Assembly (NCBI GenBank): GCA_905207535.1 | Contig: CAJLLX010000072.1 | Coordinates: forward strand, 1-9,913 | DNA length: 9,913 bases | DNA from: an uncultured Muribaculaceae bacterium | GTDB lineage: Bacteria; Bacteroidota; Bacteroidia; Bacteroidales; Muribaculaceae | Direction of reading: 5' to 3' | In this document: one piece after another, positions 7,661 through 9,913 of the stretch | How the letters are laid out: every line of letters starts with the position of its first letter | Numbering within the stretch: position 1 is the stretch's first letter | Position numbers and translations under genes: made by a program | The notes under the pieces: model-generated | The model's database searches: none | What the model was told of the DNA's origin: nothing | What the model saw: only the letters and a program-made list of their open reading frames with translations

Positions 7661-7978
7661 CTATTTTAACCTCTCGAGCAGCTCCGTGCCGGTCATCGCA
7701 GTCATCTCGGAGAAGGCGAAAAGTTTCTTGCCGAGGTCTTTGAGCGAAGCGCCGATGTGATACACCGTCTCATCGACGATCAGGAAACGGTCGTGAGCCT
7801 TTTTGTAGTCGTGCAGGGTCACACCGGGGTATTGGGCATTGTGGCGGGCGACATCCTGGCGGAGCTGTGGCGAAGTGAGAATACGTCTTTCTATCGGGAC
7901 TGACAACTGGTCACAATTTGTGACCGGTTCCTTGTCTGGTGTATTTTGAATCGGTAATTTGTCTTCTTTGTTTTCCAT
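7661..7978 (-). CDS. Shrunken ORF6N-family protein retaining a PLD-like C-terminal tail
   Basis: A 105-residue protein. Residues 40-105 (RQDVARHNAQYP, KKAHDRFLIVDETVYHIGAS, KDLGKKLFAFSEM) match my recollection of the tail found on many Bacteroidales ORF6N-domain proteins. It resembles half of a phospholipase D HKD motif: H62, R64 in place of Lys, and D69. Residues 18-34 (PVTNCDQLSVPIERRIL) resemble the extreme N-terminus of the same family. The DNA-binding ORF6N domain that would sit between, and the first half of the tail domain, are absent. I infer an in-frame internal deletion; function is probably reduced or lost, though the frame is open. ATG 7978 is preferred over TTG 7993 because the -7 box TAAATTTG lies between them. 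The 5' half is AT-richer than its surroundings, and the gene now sits as leader cistron of dus. Confidence 0.7.
   Translation of the reverse strand: MENKEDKLPIQNTPDKEPVTNCDQLSVPIERRILTSPQLRQDVARHNAQYPGVTLHDYKKAHDRFLIVDETVYHIGASLKDLGKKLFAFSEMTAMTGTELLERLK
7905..7929. promoter_or_regulatory. Operator-like inverted repeat inside the 5' end of the shrunken ORF6N gene
   Basis: Arms of 12 bases around a single central base (7917) are complementary except for one G-T position (7908/7926); the inner half-site is GGTCACAA. It lies 50-74 bases into the coding sequence, downstream of the candidate promoters. Its symmetry suits a dimeric DNA-binding protein, but no such use is shown and it could be chance codon choice. 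Confidence 0.4.
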
Positions 7979-7981
7979 ATG

Positions 7982-7989
7982 CAAATTTA
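7982..7989 (-). promoter_or_regulatory. Candidate -7 box for the shrunken ORF6N gene and dus
   Basis: On the minus strand this reads TAAATTTG, an exact match to TAnnTTTG, with only three bases between it and the ATG at 7978. No TTG is visible at the -33 position, so strength is doubtful. If used, the transcript would be leaderless or nearly so. Confidence 0.5.
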
Positions 7990-7997
7990 GCAAAAAT

Positions 7998-8090
7998 TCA
8001 TGATACTGCTGCCGGCATGGAGGAGGGACGGGGCCATCCCACCGGGGAGATTATCGCAAAATCTTTTCGCTTCATGGATACAAAGTTACG
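7998..8090 (-). pseudogene. Inverted partial copy of the U32 promoter and first codons (short open frame)
   Basis: Read on the minus strand, 8090-8037 matches 5338-5391 at 45 of 54 positions by my count. The match includes a 10-base identical block around the -7 box TAACTTTG (8088-8081) and a 19-base identical block from the ATG (8075). The copy reads MKRKDFAIISPVG against MKRKDFEIMAPVG of the U32 protein, then diverges and stops at 7998 after 25 codons. The conserved promoter means it may still transcribe the mini-frame, the shrunken ORF6N gene and dus together. I read it as the relic of a second U32 gene or of a rearrangement. A deliberate leader peptide is possible but unsupported. Confidence 0.65.
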
Positions 8091-8100
8091 GAATAAGTGT

Positions 8101-8108
8101 TATATTTG
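8101..8108 (+). promoter_or_regulatory. Candidate -7 box of the LOG gene
   Basis: TATATTTG matches TAnnTTTG exactly and lies 29 bases before the ATG at 8138, giving a short untranslated leader. No clear TTG is found at -33. It stands back to back with the minus-strand TAACTTTG at 8081-8088, only 12 bases away. Confidence 0.6.
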
Positions 8109-8137
8109 CGTCCCCTAAAAATCAGACAGACGAAAAG

Positions 8138-8689
8138 ATGAATATAGCAGTATACTGTTCGGCACACGAAGGATTGCCGCAGGCGGTGCGCGATGATGCC
8201 GCCGCACTGGGCCGCTGGATCGGCAACAATGGCCACACGCTGGTGTACGGCGGCCTCGACAATGGGCTGATGGGCACTGTGGCCTCGGCTGCCGCCGAAA
8301 GCGGTGCCAAAATCATGGGCGTGGTGCCCCAGAGCCGCCTCTCGCGCCGGCATCCCGCCAACACCCTCGACAGAATGGTGGCCACCCTCCACGAGCGCAA
8401 GCAGACGATGGAGGAGAATGCGCATGTGTTCGTGGCTCTCGACGGCGGCATCGGCACCATCGACGAGGTGATGTCGGCCCTGGCCTCAACGTCGTTTTTC
8501 GACACTCCCCGGCCGATACACCTGCTCAACCGCGACGGCCTCTACTCGCCTCTGGCGCAGATGATGGCCGAGATGCAGAGCCGCGGGCTCGTGAGGCCCG
8601 AAGTGGCCGCCCGGCTGCAGATGCACCCCACAGTCGACGCGCTCCTGGCAGCCCTCGAGGCCGACGCCGCCGCGATGACATTCGACTGA
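8138..8689 (+). CDS. LOG-family (TIGR00730-type) Rossmann-fold protein
   Basis: A 183-residue protein of the LOG family. Characterised members are phosphoribohydrolases that release a free base (cytokinin in plants) from nucleoside monophosphates; bacterial roles are mostly unknown. Seen here: AVYCSAHEG at 4-12, the nucleotide-binding YGGLDNGLMG at 37-46, MVATLHERKQTM at 80-91 with the conserved Arg87-Lys88, and DGGIGTIDE at 102-110. The last is the PGGxGTxxE signature with Asp in place of Pro; Thr107 and Glu110 are kept. The start at 8138 is chosen because the N-terminus then fits the family; the open frame runs upstream to 8000 but that part crosses the promoter. The adenosyltransferase gene follows after 45 bases with no terminator visible, so cotranscription is likely. 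Confidence 0.88.
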   Translation: MNIAVYCSAHEGLPQAVRDDAAALGRWIGNNGHTLVYGGLDNGLMGTVASAAAESGAKIMGVVPQSRLSRRHPANTLDRMVATLHERKQTMEENAHVFVALDGGIGTIDEVMSALASTSFFDTPRPIHLLNRDGLYSPLAQMMAEMQSRGLVRPEVAARLQMHPTVDALLAALEADAAAMTFD

Positions 8690-8734
8690 CACCGCATATC
8701 CCCTCTACACAAACCCTTAAACACCCCTCACAGC

Positions 8735-9298
8735 ATGAAAATCTATACCCGCACCGGCGACATGGGCACCACTTCGCTCGTCGGCGGACAACGCATCTCA
8801 AAAGACTCCGTACGCCTCGAAGCCTACGGCACCGTAGACGAGCTCAACTCGTTCATCGGCCTGCTCATAGCGCAACCCGCCCTCACCCACGCCGAAGACA
8901 GCACCATAAAGACGCTCAGCATGGTGCAGAACAAGCTTTTCAACATCGGCGCATATCTGGCCACCGACAACACCGACAACCCCATGGCCGAGCCCGCCGG
9001 CCTGGGCCATCAGGCCATAGCCACACTCGAGGCACAGATCGACCTGATGGTGAGCCGTCTGCCCGAGATGCGCTGCTTCATACTCCCCGGAGGCACCGTA
9101 GCCTCGGCACAGGCACAGGTGTGCCGCGCCGTATGCCGCCGCGCCGAGCGCCGCGTAGTGGCCCTGGCAGCAGAGGCCCGCGTCGACGACATCGTCATCC
9201 GATTTCTCAACCGCCTCAGCGACTACCTCTTCATCCTCGCTCGCCACCTCAACCACATCGCCGGCATCCCCGAAATACCCTGGGACAAAGAGGCATAG
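8735..9298 (+). CDS. PduO-type cob(I)yrinic acid a,c-diamide / cobalamin adenosyltransferase
   Basis: Transfers the adenosyl group of ATP to reduced corrinoid, making adenosylcobalamin for enzymes such as methylmalonyl-CoA mutase; cytoplasmic and trimeric in the family. The 187 residues are full length for the single-domain form. Hallmarks are the ATP-binding N-terminus YTRTGDMGTTSLVGG (4-18), AYGTVDELNSFIG (30-42), FILPGG (115-120), VCRRAERR (133-140) carrying the essential Arg/Glu residues, and RFLNRLSDYLFILAR (156-170). No cobalamin riboswitch can fit in the 45-base gap upstream and no other cobalamin gene is in the window, so it probably serves salvage or housekeeping needs. No Shine-Dalgarno precedes the ATG, as is normal for the phylum. 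Confidence 0.95.
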   Translation: MKIYTRTGDMGTTSLVGGQRISKDSVRLEAYGTVDELNSFIGLLIAQPALTHAEDSTIKTLSMVQNKLFNIGAYLATDNTDNPMAEPAGLGHQAIATLEAQIDLMVSRLPEMRCFILPGGTVASAQAQVCRAVCRRAERRVVALAAEARVDDIVIRFLNRLSDYLFILARHLNHIAGIPEIPWDKEA

Positions 9299-9518
9299 CC
9301 GCCGCGCCGCGGGCGCCACAGCGCTATCGTCTACGGAGCCCACGGCGAAATAGAGCAAGCTAATAGCAGCCGCATGCAATAATCGCACACGCTCATCGTT
9401 ATAAACTAAACAAACGAAAAAACGGGGCGGCATCGGCAGCCACCTGCCCGCAACTCACCACCCCCGAAAAGAAACTAATAAAACTCCATATACCACCAAG
9501 TAAAAAAATTTTACAGCT
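9299..9518. other. Intergenic gap, no gene recognised
   Basis: 220 bases that begin GC-rich (a small GCGCC/GGCGC hairpin near 9305-9320 without a T tract) and become A-rich before the next gene. No TAnnTTTG box, small RNA or credible short coding frame was found. The promoter of the downstream DUF2795 gene is presumably here but not identifiable by eye. Confidence 0.5.
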
Positions 9519-9740
9519 ATGTATTGGACACTTGAACTCGCATCGAAACTCGAAGACGCACCCTGGCCCGCAACCCGCGAGGAGCTCATCGACTACGCCC
9601 AGCGCAGCGGCGCGCCCCTCGAAGTGATAGAGAACCTTCAGGAAATCGAAGACGAAGGCGAAACCTACGAATGCATCGAAGACATCTGGCCCGACTACCC
9701 CTCCAAAGAAGACTTCTTCTTCAACGAGGATGAATACTGA
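9519..9740 (+). CDS. DUF2795-type small acidic protein
   Basis: A 73-residue protein, rich in Asp and Glu, starting MYWTLELASKLEDAPWPATR and ending in EDFFFNEDEY. I recognise this as the short conserved protein annotated DUF2795 in many Bacteroidetes, nearly identical in length and layout, with the motifs APWPAT (14-19), ELIDYA (22-27), GAPLEVIENLQEIED (31-45) and IWPDYP (56-61). The domain is probably a small helical fold; its function is unknown. No signal peptide or membrane segment. The A-rich stretch just upstream of the ATG and a strong terminator 32 bases after the stop suggest a single-gene unit. Confidence 0.9.
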   Translation: MYWTLELASKLEDAPWPATREELIDYAQRSGAPLEVIENLQEIEDEGETYECIEDIWPDYPSKEDFFFNEDEY

Positions 9741-9772
9741 TTGTTAGTCAGTTGCTTAACTGATAATATATC

Positions 9773-9814
9773 AAGGAGTTGTGCAAATCTTGAATGATGG
9801 CGCGACTCCTTTTT
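9773..9814 (+). terminator. Rho-independent terminator of the DUF2795 gene
   Basis: Arms AAGGAGTTGTGC (9773-9784) and GCGCGACTCCTT (9800-9811) pair over 12 bases with two G-U wobbles and a 15-base loop, ending in TTTTT at 9810-9814. A smaller hairpin (9748-9763, arms TCAGTT/AACTGA) lies between the stop codon and this stem. Confidence 0.85.
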
Positions 9815-9897
9815 ACTTGCCTATTACACCCTTTTACCACCAAATAAAATGGTCTAAAAATACCTGTTGGTTGAATTAATTTCTTAAAATATTTATA

Positions 9898-9913
9898 ATG
9901 AAAAAGTTGCGCA
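9898..9913 (+). CDS. Possible start of a further gene, cut by the window end
   Basis: ATG at 9898 followed by codons for KKLR, a typical beginning for an exported Bacteroidetes protein, after about 80 AT-rich bases downstream of a terminator. TTG triplets at 9867 and 9871 could be a -33 element, but the -7 match is poor. Too short to identify. Confidence 0.35.

Noticed and set aside
8000..8137. Upstream extension of the LOG open frame to the ATG at 8000
   Set aside because: The extra 46 codons run across the -7 boxes and the U32 relic; the family N-terminus starts at 8138.
8690..8734. Cobalamin riboswitch ahead of the adenosyltransferase gene
   Set aside because: The gap is only 45 bases with no hairpin or B12-box-like sequence.
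8798..9433. 211-codon minus-strand open frame opposite the adenosyltransferase gene
   Set aside because: Opposite a gene with unmistakable family motifs; the antisense product has none.
1..9913. CRISPR array, tRNA, rRNA or defence system
   Set aside because: No regularly spaced direct repeats, no cloverleaf or rRNA-like sequence, and no nuclease, toxin-antitoxin or reverse transcriptase genes were recognised.

Overview
The window looks like chromosomal DNA from a GC-rich member of the Bacteroidales, most like the mouse-gut family Muribaculaceae. This is inferred from the secreted fibronectin/jelly-roll proteins with type IX secretion-like C-termini, the promoter motif TAnnTTTG typical of Bacteroidetes, the lack of Shine-Dalgarno sequences, and a DUF2795 protein of the form common in that phylum. 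No phage module, transposase, CRISPR array, rRNA or tRNA was found.

Left part (1-5185, + strand): two large secreted proteins. The first (5' end outside the window) is a non-enzymatic chain of fibronectin type III, jelly-roll and CARDB-like domains. The second is an M6-family zinc metalloprotease with an intact HExxHxxGxxD site. A strong terminator hairpin separates them. Both end in a sorting-type C-terminal domain, so both are probably exported and displayed or released. In both, one fibronectin fold seems to be split by a jelly-roll insertion.

Middle part (5186-8137): a U32-family protein (+ strand) faces a convergent minus-strand unit made of a shrunken ORF6N/PLD-like-tail gene followed by a tRNA-dihydrouridine synthase. 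Two copies of a composite palindromic repeat of about 77 bp, in opposite orientation, bracket the U32 gene. Each lies just downstream of a stop codon and in the same orientation relative to that gene. Upstream of the minus-strand unit is an inverted, decaying copy of the promoter and first codons of the U32 gene. This duplicated start region and the repeat pair are the most unusual things in the window.

Right part (8138-9913, + strand): a LOG-family nucleotide-processing protein, a PduO-type corrinoid adenosyltransferase, and a small acidic DUF2795 protein closed by a clear terminator. After that the sequence turns AT-rich and a new gene appears to begin at the window edge.

The U32 and Dus proteins both belong to RNA-modifying families, and the LOG and adenosyltransferase genes may share a transcript. 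Otherwise the window reads as ordinary housekeeping and secreted-protein genes. I did not find a convincing new multi-gene system.
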